Positions 8,064-17,037 of a stretch of DNA of 18,371 nucleotides are shown here, piece by piece. Source of the stretch: Flavobacterium psychrophilum (GTDB taxonomy: Bacteria > Bacteroidota > Bacteroidia > Flavobacteriales > Flavobacteriaceae). The stretch spans positions 1-18,371 of the forward strand of contig CAMDGJ010000030.1 in the NCBI GenBank assembly GCA_945897545.1. The letters are read 5' to 3'. A program made the translations under genes and the position numbers. The notes beneath the pieces were generated by a model. It saw only the letters and a list, made by a program, of their open reading frames with translations. It made no database searches and was not told the DNA's origin. Every line of letters starts with the position of its first letter. The stretch's first letter is position 1.

Positions 8064-9113
8064 ATGCAAGCATTACTAGGTATTCTTTTTCACTCGATAG
8101 GAGGTTTTTCCTCAGGAAGTTTTTATATGCCTTTCAAAAAAGTCAAAGGTTGGGCTTGGGAAAGCTACTGGATAGTAGGTGGATTTTTCTCATGGTTGAT
8201 TGTTCCTCCACTAGCGGCTTACTTGACCGTTCCTGGTTTTGTTGATATTATAAGTGCTGCAGCACCTTCTATAAAAACAGTTACTTATTCAATGGGTTTA
8301 ATCTGGGGAATAGGCGGATTGACTTATGGTCTTGGTGTTCGCTATCTGGGAATGTCATTGGGAAATTCGATAACCCTAGGTTTTTGTTCCGCTTTTGGAG
8401 CATTGGTTCCATCTATTTATTATAATTTTTATCCAGTTCCAGGTAAAGTTTCCTTTACTGATATGCTTTCTCATACGGGTGGTAGATTAGTTCTATTAGG
8501 GGTTTTAATTTGCTTAATTGGAATTGCCTTTTCTGGAAGAGCAGGAATGCTAAAAGAAAAAGATTTTGCTACAGGTCACGAAGATAAAGACAAAGAATTC
8601 AGCCTTGTTAAAGGATTGATAATTGCTATAATATCAGGTGTTTTGAGTTCGTTTTTCAATTTTGGCATTGAAGCAGGAAAGCCAATGGCCGAAGAAGCGG
8701 TTGCTCAAGGTTTTAATCCTTTGTTTCAAAATAATGTTACTTATATCGTTATCCTTTGGGGCGGATTGACAACCAACTTTATTTGGTGTATGTACCTTAA
8801 TTTCAAAAACAAAACTTTCGGAGATTATACGAATGCAAAAACTCCAATTGCTAAAAACACTTTGTTTTCTGCAATCGCGGGTACAATGTGGTTCTTGCAG
8901 TTTTTCTTCTACGGAATGGGTGAAAGCAAATTGGGTAACGGAGCCAGTTCTTGGATCTTACACATGGCAACTATTATTTTAACAGCTAACTTCTGGGGAT
9001 TCTATTTAAAAGAATGGTCAGGTGTTTCTAAAAGAACGTTCAATACATTCCTTTGGGGAATTGGTTTAATTCTAGCTTCAATTGTTGTGGTTGGAATTGG
9101 AAACTCACTTTAA
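8064..9113 (+). CDS. rhaT: L-rhamnose/H+ symporter RhaT
   Basis: This inner-membrane transporter (349 aa, family-typical length) brings L-rhamnose into the cytoplasm with protons. It shares RhaT landmarks: an N-terminal GILFHSIGGFSSGSFYMPFKKVKGWAWESYW (compare FYAPFKKVKKWSWE in E. coli RhaT), then WGIGGLTYGLGVRYLGMSLG and a final hydrophobic helix. About ten hydrophobic segments are spread over the whole length. It is the first gene of the plus-strand rhamnose unit, directly under the operator-bearing promoter, and RhaEW follows after 43 bases. The ATG at 8064 follows an A-rich leader (TTTTAAA), usual for this group, with no alternative nearby. Function is firm by family resemblance. Confidence 0.95.
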   Translation: MQALLGILFHSIGGFSSGSFYMPFKKVKGWAWESYWIVGGFFSWLIVPPLAAYLTVPGFVDIISAAAPSIKTVTYSMGLIWGIGGLTYGLGVRYLGMSLGNSITLGFCSAFGALVPSIYYNFYPVPGKVSFTDMLSHTGGRLVLLGVLICLIGIAFSGRAGMLKEKDFATGHEDKDKEFSLVKGLIIAIISGVLSSFFNFGIEAGKPMAEEAVAQGFNPLFQNNVTYIVILWGGLTTNFIWCMYLNFKNKTFGDYTNAKTPIAKNTLFSAIAGTMWFLQFFFYGMGESKLGNGASSWILHMATIILTANFWGFYLKEWSGVSKRTFNTFLWGIGLILASIVVVGIGNSL

Positions 9114-9156
9114 TCCTCGTTTTTAACTATAAAAATAACAATTTTAAACAAACAAC

Positions 9157-11298
9157 ATGACAAATATAAATTCAAACAGTATGACTTTTCAACACGTAAG
9201 CTACCTTTGGAATGAAGAAAAATCGGCAGCATTAGCAGGAGATGAAGTAGCGCTTTTTATTTACCGTTCAAATTTATTAGGAGCAGATTTAAGGTTAACA
9301 AACTATGGAGGAGGAAATACTTCTGTAAAAATTACGGATAAAGACCCATTAACAGGAGATTCTTCAGAAGTGATGTGGATTAAAGGTTCTGGTGGCGACA
9401 TTGGAACATTGACAAAATCAGGTTGTGCCGCACTTTATTTAGAAAGATTGCTTAACCTTGAAAAAGTATATAGAGGAATAGAATTTGAAGACGAAATGGT
9501 CGAATTATTCAACCATTGTATTTTCGATTTAGCTTCAAAAGCACCTTCAATCGATACACCATTACACGGATTCTTACCTTTCAGTCATATCGATCACTTG
9601 CATCCAGATGCTGCAATTGCAATTGCTGCCGCAAAAGATGGAGCTCAAATCACCGAAGAATTATTTAACGGAGAAATTGGTTGGGTGGGATGGCAACGTC
9701 CGGGTTTCGATTTGGGACTTCAAATGCGCGCTTGTCTTGAAGAAGCTGCCGCTCGTGGAAAAAAATTAAAAGGCGTAATGTTGGGTTCTCACGGTTTGTT
9801 TACTTGGGGAGATACTTCTTACGAAAGTTACATCAACACATTAGAAGTAATCGAAAAATGTGCAGAATATCTGGAAAGCAACTACGGAAAAAAACGTGCT
9901 GTTTTTGGAGGTCAAAAAATTGAAAGTCTTCCAAAAGAAGCCCGTAAATTGAAAGCAGCAAAAGTAGCTCCAATCTTGCGTGGTTTTTGTTCATCTGAAC
10001 GCAAAATGATTGGTCATTACACCGATGATGCCCGAGTATTGGAATTTATCAATTCAAATGATATGGCGAAATTAGCTCCGTTGGGAACTTCTTGTCCAGA
10101 TCACTTTTTGCGTACCAAAATCAGTCCTTTGGTGCTAACATTAGATCCTAACGAAGATTTATCAGACGTAGAAGCAATTAAGGCAAAATTAACTCCTGCT
10201 TTCGAGGCCTACCGTGCGATGTATGCCGATTATTATACTACTTGCAAAAAATCGAATTCACCAGCTATGCGGGATCCGAATCCTGTTGTGATTTTATATC
10301 CTGGAGTGGGTATGTTCACTTTTGCAAAAGATAAAACAATGGCGCGTTTGGCATCGGAATATTATGTCAATGCGGTAAATGTGATGAAAGGTGCCGAAGC
10401 CGTTTCTGAATATATATCATTACCGCGTCAAGAAGCTTTCGACATTGAATATTGGTTGTTGGAGGAAGCTAAATTGCAACGTATGGCTAAACCAAAAGCA
10501 TTATCAGGACGTATCGCTTTGATTACAGGTTCAGCCGGTGGAATTGGAAAAGCTATTGCCAAAAAATTTGCCGAAGAAGGGGCTTGCGTTGTGATCAATG
10601 ATATTAATGAAGAACGTTTAGGATGCGCTACTACTGAATTCACCAAAGCTTTTGGTAAAGACGCTGTTTCTAGTACTTTATTGAATGTAACTGATGAAAA
10701 TAGTACAGCATTAGCTCTGGATGTTGCTTGTTTAGCATTTGGTGGAGCTGATATTATTGTGAATAATGCCGGTATTAGTATTTCAAAATCTATTGCAGAA
10801 CATACTTTAGAAGAATGGGATCGATTATATGATATTTTGGTAAAAGGACAATTTATAGTTTCTAAAGCTGGAACAGAAGTAATGCGCAAGCAAGGATTTG
10901 GTGGTGATATTGTAAACATTGTATCTAAAAATGCAGTAGTTGCTGGCCCAAATAATCTTGGTTATGGTTCTGCCAAAGCGGCTCAAGCGCATTTGACTCG
11001 TTTGATGGCTGCTGAATTAGGCCCTGATAAAATCCGTGTGAATACGGTTAACCCTGATGCTGTAATCTCTGACTCGAATATTTGGTCAGGTGGTTGGGCT
11101 CAAGGTCGTGCTAAAGCGTATGGAATTACAGTGGCAGAATTACCAGCTTACTATGCAAAACGTACGTTATTGAATGAAATTATATTGCCAGATGATATTG
11201 CCAATGCTTGTTTTGCATTCGTAGGGGGCCTGTTGGGTAAATCAACAGGAAACTCATTAAATGTTGACGGTGGAGTGGCAATGGGCTTTTACAGATAA
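9157..11298 (+). CDS. rhaEW: Bifunctional L-rhamnulose-1-phosphate aldolase / L-lactaldehyde dehydrogenase
   Basis: This 713-residue fusion cleaves L-rhamnulose-1-phosphate to dihydroxyacetone phosphate and L-lactaldehyde and oxidises the aldehyde to L-lactate. The N-terminal half is a class II aldolase/adducin-type domain: His137, the cluster SHIDHLHPDA (143-152) and LGSHGLFTWG (209-218) hold the metal-binding histidine candidates. The C-terminal part, from about residue 450, is a short-chain dehydrogenase: TGSAGGIG (457-464) for NAD(P) binding, NNAG (536-539), and a catalytic set Ser590, Tyr603, Lys607 (YGSAK). This two-domain enzyme is the RhaEW type described in bacterial rhamnose pathways. 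Fusion keeps the reactive aldehyde next to the enzyme that removes it. Making lactate here explains the lutABC genes downstream. It shares a transcript with rhaT and is followed by a strong terminator. Confidence 0.95.
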   Translation: MTNINSNSMTFQHVSYLWNEEKSAALAGDEVALFIYRSNLLGADLRLTNYGGGNTSVKITDKDPLTGDSSEVMWIKGSGGDIGTLTKSGCAALYLERLLNLEKVYRGIEFEDEMVELFNHCIFDLASKAPSIDTPLHGFLPFSHIDHLHPDAAIAIAAAKDGAQITEELFNGEIGWVGWQRPGFDLGLQMRACLEEAAARGKKLKGVMLGSHGLFTWGDTSYESYINTLEVIEKCAEYLESNYGKKRAVFGGQKIESLPKEARKLKAAKVAPILRGFCSSERKMIGHYTDDARVLEFINSNDMAKLAPLGTSCPDHFLRTKISPLVLTLDPNEDLSDVEAIKAKLTPAFEAYRAMYADYYTTCKKSNSPAMRDPNPVVILYPGVGMFTFAKDKTMARLASEYYVNAVNVMKGAEAVSEYISLPRQEAFDIEYWLLEEAKLQRMAKPKALSGRIALITGSAGGIGKAIAKKFAEEGACVVINDINEERLGCATTEFTKAFGKDAVSSTLLNVTDENSTALALDVACLAFGGADIIVNNAGISISKSIAEHTLEEWDRLYDILVKGQFIVSKAGTEVMRKQGFGGDIVNIVSKNAVVAGPNNLGYGSAKAAQAHLTRLMAAELGPDKIRVNTVNPDAVISDSNIWSGGWAQGRAKAYGITVAELPAYYAKRTLLNEIILPDDIANACFAFVGGLLGKSTGNSLNVDGGVAMGFYR

Positions 11299-11335
11299 AT
11301 TTTTTTTTACTAGGGTAGTATAAATAGATTTTCCT

Positions 11336-11366
11336 AACGTCCGACACATCGGACGTTTGTTTTTTC
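11336..11366 (+). terminator. Strong intrinsic terminator after rhaEW
   Basis: AACGTCCGA (11336-11344) and TCGGACGTT (11349-11357) form a perfect 9-bp stem with a CACA loop, followed by a T-rich run broken by one G (TGTTTTTTC). It is the clearest terminator in the window and splits the rhamnose cluster into rhaT-rhaEW and the genes from rhaI onward. Confidence 0.88.
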
Positions 11367-11467
11367 TTAAATAGAAATATTTATGAATCTAAAAAAAGTC
11401 GCTTTCAAAACCCAAGTCATAAGCACATTTTAAAACATGTTTTTATTTAACTTTATACAAAAATACT

Positions 11468-12742
11468 ATGTTAATTGATTCCAACAAAATAGCCTCACAT
11501 AATGATGATTTAATCAAATCTCATAAAAATAAATTGGTTTTCACAGCATCCGAAATTGCTGAAAGCGAAAGTATTATTCAAAAACTAATCGATTTTCAAA
11601 TTGCCATTCCATCTTGGGCTTTAGGAACAGGAGGAACTCGTTTTGGTCGTTTTCCAGGGGGTGGAGAACCTCGTTCGTTAGAAGAAAAAATGGAGGATGT
11701 AGGGTTGTTACACGCTTTAAACAATTCTTCTGGTGCCATTTCGCTGCACATTCCTTGGGATATCCCAACGGATTACAATGCAATTAAATCATTGGCTGCG
11801 CAACACCATTTAAAATTTGATGCGGTGAATTCGAATACTTTTCAAGATCAAGCCACTCAAGAATACTCATACAAATATGGTTCTTTACAAAATGTAAATA
11901 AAGCGGTGCGTAAACAAGCTATTGCCCACAACATCGAAGTAATTCAGCAGGGTATCGCCTTGGGTTCTGAATCATTAACCGTTTGGTTGGCCGATGGTTC
12001 TTGTTTCCCGGGACAATTAAATTTCCGTAAAGCCTACCAAAACACTTTAGAAAGCTTAGAAGAAATCTACGCTGCACTACCATCAAATTGGAAACTATTT
12101 TTAGAATACAAATGCGCGGAACCTAACTTTTATTCTACTACGGTAGCAGACTGGGGACAATCCTATTCTTATGTAAAAAAATTAGGGGCTAAAGCACTTA
12201 CTTTGGTTGATTTGGGTCACCATTTGCCTAATGCCAACATTGAGCAAATTGTAGCCTTATTGCTTATGGATGAAAAACTAGGTGGTTTCCACTTCAATGA
12301 TTCTAAATATGGGGATGATGATTTAACTGCCGGTGCTTTGAAACCCTACCAATTATTCTTGATTTTCAATGAATTAGTGGATGGAATGGACGCAAGGGGA
12401 ATGAATCATGCCAAAGATTTAGGATGGATGATTGATGCTTCTCATAACGTTAAAGATCCAATGGAAGACTTGTTGCAATCTGTCGAAGCGATTATGGTGG
12501 CTTATGCCCAAGCACTTTCTGTTGACCGAAAAGCATTGGAAATTGCCCAGAATGAAAATGATGTGGTGACTGCCCAAGAAATTTTACAAGATGCTTTCCG
12601 TACTGATGTTCGCGCCTTGGTTGCCGAAGCACGTTTGCGTTCAGGAGCGGCATTAAATCCAGTAGGATTATACCGAGATCTTGCAGTAAGAAAAGGGTTA
12701 ATCACTGAAAGAGGATTCAAAACGGTAGCAACAGGATTGTAA
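11468..12742 (+). CDS. rhaI: L-rhamnose isomerase (Pseudomonas stutzeri-type sugar isomerase)
   Basis: This 424-residue cytoplasmic TIM-barrel enzyme converts L-rhamnose to L-rhamnulose, the first catabolic step. It resembles the P. stutzeri-type L-rhamnose isomerase (430 aa), not the E. coli RhaA type. The metal and catalytic residues line up with a constant offset of six: Glu213 (LEYKCAEP), Asp248 and His251 (LVDLGHH), His275 and the pair Asp283/Asp285 (HFNDSKYGDDDL); the remaining metal ligand is probably Asp323 in GWMIDASHN. All active-site positions appear intact. It starts 169 bases after rhaEW, beyond a strong terminator, so it needs its own promoter or read-through. A TAACTTTA box about 20 bases before the ATG is a weak promoter candidate. 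No copy of the 15-bp operator lies in front of it. It ends 162 bases before rhaB. Confidence 0.94.
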   Translation: MLIDSNKIASHNDDLIKSHKNKLVFTASEIAESESIIQKLIDFQIAIPSWALGTGGTRFGRFPGGGEPRSLEEKMEDVGLLHALNNSSGAISLHIPWDIPTDYNAIKSLAAQHHLKFDAVNSNTFQDQATQEYSYKYGSLQNVNKAVRKQAIAHNIEVIQQGIALGSESLTVWLADGSCFPGQLNFRKAYQNTLESLEEIYAALPSNWKLFLEYKCAEPNFYSTTVADWGQSYSYVKKLGAKALTLVDLGHHLPNANIEQIVALLLMDEKLGGFHFNDSKYGDDDLTAGALKPYQLFLIFNELVDGMDARGMNHAKDLGWMIDASHNVKDPMEDLLQSVEAIMVAYAQALSVDRKALEIAQNENDVVTAQEILQDAFRTDVRALVAEARLRSGAALNPVGLYRDLAVRKGLITERGFKTVATGL

Positions 12743-12854
12743 TTATCAGTTATGAATGATGAGTTTTAAGTTAATAAACTTTTATGTTTATTTAGGTTGT
12801 TTGATATAAAAACAAAAGAACTTCTCTAACTAACATGGAGCTTTTCGGACGAAA

Positions 12855-12897
12855 TTCATAATTCTTTAATTCATAATTCATAATTTATAACTCATAA
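12855..12897 (+). repeat. Heptanucleotide TTCATAA repeats in front of rhaB
   Basis: Positions 12870-12897 are four tandem 7-bp units: TTCATAA, TTCATAA, TTTATAA, CTCATAA. A further TTCATAA lies at 12855-12861. The array ends 7 bases before the rhaB ATG, so unit number would change the leader length. It is very AT-rich and may also be a common intergenic satellite. Confidence 0.75.
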
Positions 12898-12904
12898 TTG
12901 ACTA

Positions 12905-14265
12905 ATGAATGTAGTAGCGATTTTTGATATTGGTAAAACAAACAAAAGGTTTTTATTTTTGATGAAAACTATCAAATTATTTGGGAGAGATCCACGGTTC
13001 TTAGCGAAACAATTGATGAAGACGGTTTTCCTTGCGAAAATATTTTAGAGCTAAAAAATTGGATTGTTGATAGATTAGCCGAAGTACAGGCATTAAAAGA
13101 GTACACTTTAAAAGCAATCAATTTCAGTACCTACGGCGCCAGTTTTGTTTATTTAGACGCTGCCGGAAAAGAGTTGACTCCGTTGTATAATTATCTAAAA
13201 CCCTATCCGGAAGTATTAAAAAACACGTTTTATTCAAAATATAAGGGAGAAGAAAAGTTTGCGAGAAAAACAGCTTCACCTGTTTTAGGCAGTTTAAACT
13301 CTGGTATGCAAATTTACCGTTTGAAGGAGGAAAATCCTGAACTATTCGAAAAAGTAAAATATGCTTTGCACTTGCCACAATACTTGAGTTTTTTACTCAC
13401 CGGAAAACATTTTTCGGATATTACAAGTGTTGGTTGTCATACTAATCTTTGGAATTTTAAGAAGATGAGATACCATAAATGGATAAGAAAGGAAGGGATT
13501 TTAGATAAAATTCCTCCAATTCATTATGCCGAAGATACGATTAGTATTTCTGCAGATATAGCTGTTGGCGCAGGTTTACACGACAGTTCTTCGGCACTGA
13601 TTCCATATAGTATTAATTTTACGGAACCTTTTGTTTTGTTGTCAACGGGCACTTGGATCATCAGCATGAACCCATTTAACACGTCACCACTAACTTTTGA
13701 AGAACTTCAAAACGACTGTTTGTGTTTTTTGCATTATAAAGAAAAACCAGTAAAAGCCGCTCGATTATTCGCTGGAAATGAGCATGAAATTCAAACTAAT
13801 AAAATAGCTACACACTTTGATTTGCCTTTAGACGCTTTCAAAAAAGTAGCTTTCGATAAAGATATAATTGCCAATTTAAGAAAACACAATTCTAAAAATA
13901 GCGGTTTAGAACCCAATAAAAATAAAGGTCTTGATCCTACTTTGTTTGGTAAAAGAAACCTAAATGATTTTGAGAATTACGAAATTGCCTATCATCAATT
14001 GATGTTGGACATTGTAGCACAACAGCTTATTTCTACCAACTTGGTAATTCATAATAGCCCAGTCAAGAAAGTATTTGTTGACGGAGGTTTTAGTAAAAAT
14101 GCGGTCTTTATGAACTTATTGGCAGAAGCTTTTCCGGATTTGGAAGTTTATGCCGCTTCAATGGCACAAGCCAGCGCTTTAGGGGCTGCCTTAGCCATAC
14201 ATAAAAATTGGAATCCAAAACCGATTCCAAACGATTTGATTGATTTGAAATTTTATAAACACTAA
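12905..14265 (+). pseudogene. rhaB: Rhamnulokinase (FGGY kinase) interrupted by a one-base frameshift
   Basis: The enzyme should phosphorylate L-rhamnulose at O-1. ATG at 12905 opens with MNVVAIFDIGKTNK, the phosphate-binding start of FGGY kinases, but the frame then goes wrong and stops at TAG near 13047. From about 12961 the next frame gives an uninterrupted kinase (DENYQIIWERSTVLSETIDE..., then an FSTYGAS segment, VGAGLHDSSSAL with the probable catalytic Asp, LSTGTWIISMNP, and VDGGFSKNAVF) to TAA at 14265. One more A in the AAAA run at 12944-12947 would join both parts into an ordinary kinase of 453 residues (GKTNKKVFIFDEN). The rest is well preserved, so this is either a sequencing error or a recent mutation. 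An internal ATG (13174) would skip the ATP-phosphate motif and could not give a normal kinase. lutA follows after one base. Confidence 0.85.
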
Positions 14266-14266
14266 G

Positions 14267-15001
14267 ATGAAAGTTGGACTTTTTATACCTTGTTATGTAG
14301 ACCAGTTTTATCCTAATGTGGCTATTGCTACCTATGAATTATTACAAAAATTAGGATGTGATGTTCGTTTTCCAATAAAACAAACCTGCTGTGGACAACC
14401 CATGGCAAATAGTGGTTATGAGCATTTGAGTAAAGGTTGCGATGCTAATTTTGTGGCTAATTTTGCTGAATTTGATTATATCGTTTGCCCGTCTGGAAGT
14501 TGTGTAATGCACATTAAAGAACATCTACACGATGAAGAAAATGAAGCTTTGGCATTAAAAATTAGAAATATTGTTTTTGAATTAACCGAATTTATCACTG
14601 ACGTTTTGAAAGTAGAAACCATCATAGGAAACTTTCCTCACAGAGTAGGATTCCATCAAAGTTGCCACGGTCAGCGAGGATTGAAGCTTTCGCAAATGAG
14701 CGAATTGAATGCGCCTTTTTTCTCTAAACCCGAACAACTTCTAAACGGAATCGAAGGGATTGACTTGGTTTCATTGAAAAGAAAAGATGAATGTTGCGGT
14801 TTTGGCGGTACGTTTTGTGTTACCGAAGAAGCCATTTCTGTAAAAATGGGAGTCGATCGCATCAAAGATCATGAAGCACAAAAAGTAGAATATATTACAG
14901 GTGGCGATATGTCCTGTTTAATGCATTTAGAAGGCATTTTGAGAAGACAAAATAGTCCCATAAAAACGATTCACATTGCAGAAATTTTGAATTCAAAATA
15001 A
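14267..15001 (+). CDS. lutA: L-lactate oxidation iron-sulfur subunit LutA (YkgE type)
   Basis: LutA, LutB and LutC together oxidise L-lactate to pyruvate in the cytoplasm. LutA (244 aa, normal length) is built of two cysteine-rich CCG domains: TCCGQPMANSG with Cys41-Cys42, plus CPSGSC, in the first; and HQSCHGQRG plus ECCGFGGTFC with Cys176-Cys177 in the second. Such domains bind iron-sulfur clusters in heterodisulfide-reductase-like proteins. The gene starts one base after the rhaB stop codon and its stop overlaps the lutB start (TAATG), so rhaB-lutABC are translated from one message. Since RhaEW releases L-lactate, this subunit belongs to the last step of rhamnose breakdown. Confidence 0.94.
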   Translation: MKVGLFIPCYVDQFYPNVAIATYELLQKLGCDVRFPIKQTCCGQPMANSGYEHLSKGCDANFVANFAEFDYIVCPSGSCVMHIKEHLHDEENEALALKIRNIVFELTEFITDVLKVETIIGNFPHRVGFHQSCHGQRGLKLSQMSELNAPFFSKPEQLLNGIEGIDLVSLKRKDECCGFGGTFCVTEEAISVKMGVDRIKDHEAQKVEYITGGDMSCLMHLEGILRRQNSPIKTIHIAEILNSK

Positions 15002-16395
15002 TGAAAAATAACTTGTCACATAGCGATGCAGCAACTATTTTTAATAAAGATGAAAAGCGAGTAGATTGGCACGATGAAACGCTTTGGATGGTTCGGGAGA
15101 AAAGAGACAAAGCGGCACATCAAATTCCGGAATGGGAAACACTTCGGGAAACCGCCTCTCAGATAAAAAACAATGTGCTTTCGAATATTCATGATTATTT
15201 GATTGAATTTGAAACCAATGCATTGAAAAATGGAATTATAATTCATTGGGCCGCCGATGGTGATGAACACAATAAAATCGTTCATTCCATAATGGAAAAA
15301 CACGGGGAAACTCAGATGGTAAAATCCAAATCAATGCTCACCGAAGAATGCCATTTGAATGAATTTTTATCCAAAAAAGGAATCGACGTTATAGACACTG
15401 ACTTGGGCGAACGAATCGTTCAATTGCGAAACGAGCCACCCAGTCATATCGTTTTACCTGCCATTCACCTCAAAAAAGAAGATGTAAGCGAGACGTTTCA
15501 CGAACATCTCGGAACTGAAAAAGGAATTAATGACCCACAGTATTTAACCGAAGCAGCGCGAATTCATCTTAGAGATAAATTCCTTACTAGAAAAATAGCC
15601 CTAACCGGAGTCAATTTTGCTATTGCCGAAACGGGAGAAATCGTGGTGTGCACCAATGAGGGAAATGCCGATATGGGCGTACATCTTGCCGATGTGCATA
15701 TTGCCAGTATGGGGTTCGAGAAAATAATTCCACAACGCAAACACTTGGGCGTTTTTCTTCGATTGTTGGCGAGAAGCGCAACAGGACAACCCATAACCAC
15801 TTTTTCCAGTCATTTCAAAAAGCCAAGAGACGGTCAAAAAATGCATATCGTAATAGTCGATAATGGTAGATCTACCCAACTAGGAAGGCCTGATTTTAGA
15901 AACTCATTAAAATGCATCCGTTGTGCAGCTTGCCTGAATACCTGTCCCGTTTACAGAAGAAGCGGCGGACACAGTTATCATAGCGCAATCGCTGGCCCAA
16001 TAGGTTCCATATTGGCACCCAATCTCGATATGAGCAAAAATGCCGATTTGCCATTTGCCAGTACACTTTGTGGCTCGTGTACCAATGTTTGTCCCGTGAA
16101 AATTGATATTCACGAGCAATTGTACAAATGGCGTCAGGTTTTGGTCAAAGAAGGCCATACGCCAGCAGCCAAAACTTTTGCAATGAAGGGAATGGCAGCC
16201 GTTCTTTCTAATGCCACCCTCTTTAATTTAGCTGGAAAGGCGGGGAGATTCGTGATTAAAAACGTGCCTTTTCTTGTTAATAACAGCATAAATCCTTGGT
16301 CAAAACAAAGGGAAATGCCTGCTCCGCCAGAAGCTTCTTTTAGAGAATGGTACAAGAAAAACGGAAAAGAGTTTAAAAAGAAAGAAAATGAGTAG
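15001..16395 (+). CDS. lutB: L-lactate oxidation iron-sulfur subunit LutB (YkgF type)
   Basis: This is the large subunit (464 aa) of the LutABC lactate-oxidising system. The N-terminal two thirds form a LUD-type domain (for example GVNFAIAETGEIVVCTNEGN). The C-terminal part carries two [4Fe-4S] motifs of ferredoxin type: CIRCAACLNTCP with Cys305, 308, 311 and 315, and CGSCTNVCP with Cys357, 360 and 364. It is expected to pass electrons from lactate towards the respiratory chain. The start codon overlaps the lutA stop codon by one base and lutC begins 8 bases before its end, showing tight translational coupling. All cluster cysteines are present. Confidence 0.95.
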   Translation: MKNNLSHSDAATIFNKDEKRVDWHDETLWMVREKRDKAAHQIPEWETLRETASQIKNNVLSNIHDYLIEFETNALKNGIIIHWAADGDEHNKIVHSIMEKHGETQMVKSKSMLTEECHLNEFLSKKGIDVIDTDLGERIVQLRNEPPSHIVLPAIHLKKEDVSETFHEHLGTEKGINDPQYLTEAARIHLRDKFLTRKIALTGVNFAIAETGEIVVCTNEGNADMGVHLADVHIASMGFEKIIPQRKHLGVFLRLLARSATGQPITTFSSHFKKPRDGQKMHIVIVDNGRSTQLGRPDFRNSLKCIRCAACLNTCPVYRRSGGHSYHSAIAGPIGSILAPNLDMSKNADLPFASTLCGSCTNVCPVKIDIHEQLYKWRQVLVKEGHTPAAKTFAMKGMAAVLSNATLFNLAGKAGRFVIKNVPFLVNNSINPWSKQREMPAPPEASFREWYKKNGKEFKKKENE

Positions 16396-16975
16396 CAGAG
16401 CAAGTATTTTAGAAAAAATAAAACAAAACCAACCTGCAGCGGTCAGTGATTTGCCCAATCTCACTTTTTTAGGGTTGGACACTTTTGATATTCTCGAAAA
16501 ATACAAAACAACCATACGGAGCATAGGCGGAGACTTTGTCGAAGTCAAAAATTACAATGCCATAATTGACTTTGTAAAACAAAATTACGATGTCGAAAAA
16601 CTCATCATAACCACAATTCCGGAACTTGCTAAAATTGCAAAACTGGATTGGTTAAATGATGACCCACATACCTTAGAAGACGTAGAATTGACTTTGATTA
16701 AAGCACATTTTGGTGTTGCCGAAAATTCTGCTCTTTGGGTAACGGATGTTGTTTTAGGCCAACGTGTTTCTACTTTTATCCCTCAATATTTAGCTATTGT
16801 CGTTGACAAAAAAGATATTGTTGCTACAATGCACCAGGCTTATGATCGCATTGGCAATCAGGAATATGGCTTTGGAACTTTTATAGCAGGCCCCTCTAAA
16901 ACCGCCGATATAGAGCAGTCATTAGTACTTGGAGCGCATGGCGCTAGAGGGTTGACGGTGTTTATTATGGATTAA
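16388..16975 (+). CDS. lutC: LutC-type LUD-domain protein of the lactate oxidation system
   Basis: LutC (195 aa) is the third member of the lactate-utilisation set. It is a single LUD domain: MSSRASILEKIKQNQP at the start, a VADNSALWVT-like segment (here VAENSALWVTDVVLGQR), FIPQYLAIVVDKKDIV, and the C-terminal FIAGPSKTADIEQSLVLGAHGARGLTVFI, which is highly typical of the family. It overlaps lutB by 8 bases in another frame and ends the plus-strand rhamnose/lactate block. The ATG at 16388 lies inside the lutB end, which supports coupling. Its exact catalytic role in the complex is not resolved by sequence. Confidence 0.94.
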   Translation: MSSRASILEKIKQNQPAAVSDLPNLTFLGLDTFDILEKYKTTIRSIGGDFVEVKNYNAIIDFVKQNYDVEKLIITTIPELAKIAKLDWLNDDPHTLEDVELTLIKAHFGVAENSALWVTDVVLGQRVSTFIPQYLAIVVDKKDIVATMHQAYDRIGNQEYGFGTFIAGPSKTADIEQSLVLGAHGARGLTVFIMD

Positions 16976-17037
16976 ATTTTGGAATTAGAAAGGCAGTATT
17001 CTTTCCCTGATAAAAACACCAAAATATTTACTATTAA

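Noticed and set aside
10428..10919. 163-codon minus-strand open frame inside rhaEW
   Set aside because: It is antisense to the conserved dehydrogenase domain with its full catalytic motif set; a shadow frame.
11309..11328. AGGGTAGTATAAATAG, resembling the 15-bp operator
   Set aside because: Several mismatches and a one-base gap are needed, it lies before the terminator, and no TAnnTTTG-like box follows at 20 nt.
12773..12792. AATAAAC/GTTTATT hairpin after rhaI as a terminator
   Set aside because: Only A-T pairs except one and no following T-run; too weak to call.
12940..12962. Programmed -1 ribosomal frameshift in rhaB
   Set aside because: The shift is in the -1 direction, but no proper slippery heptamer (X XXY YYZ) is in frame, and sugar kinases are not known to use one; a missing A in the AAAA run explains it better.
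15564..16158. Several minus-strand open frames opposite lutB
   Set aside because: They overlap the conserved LUD and iron-sulfur motif coding sequence and have no features of their own.
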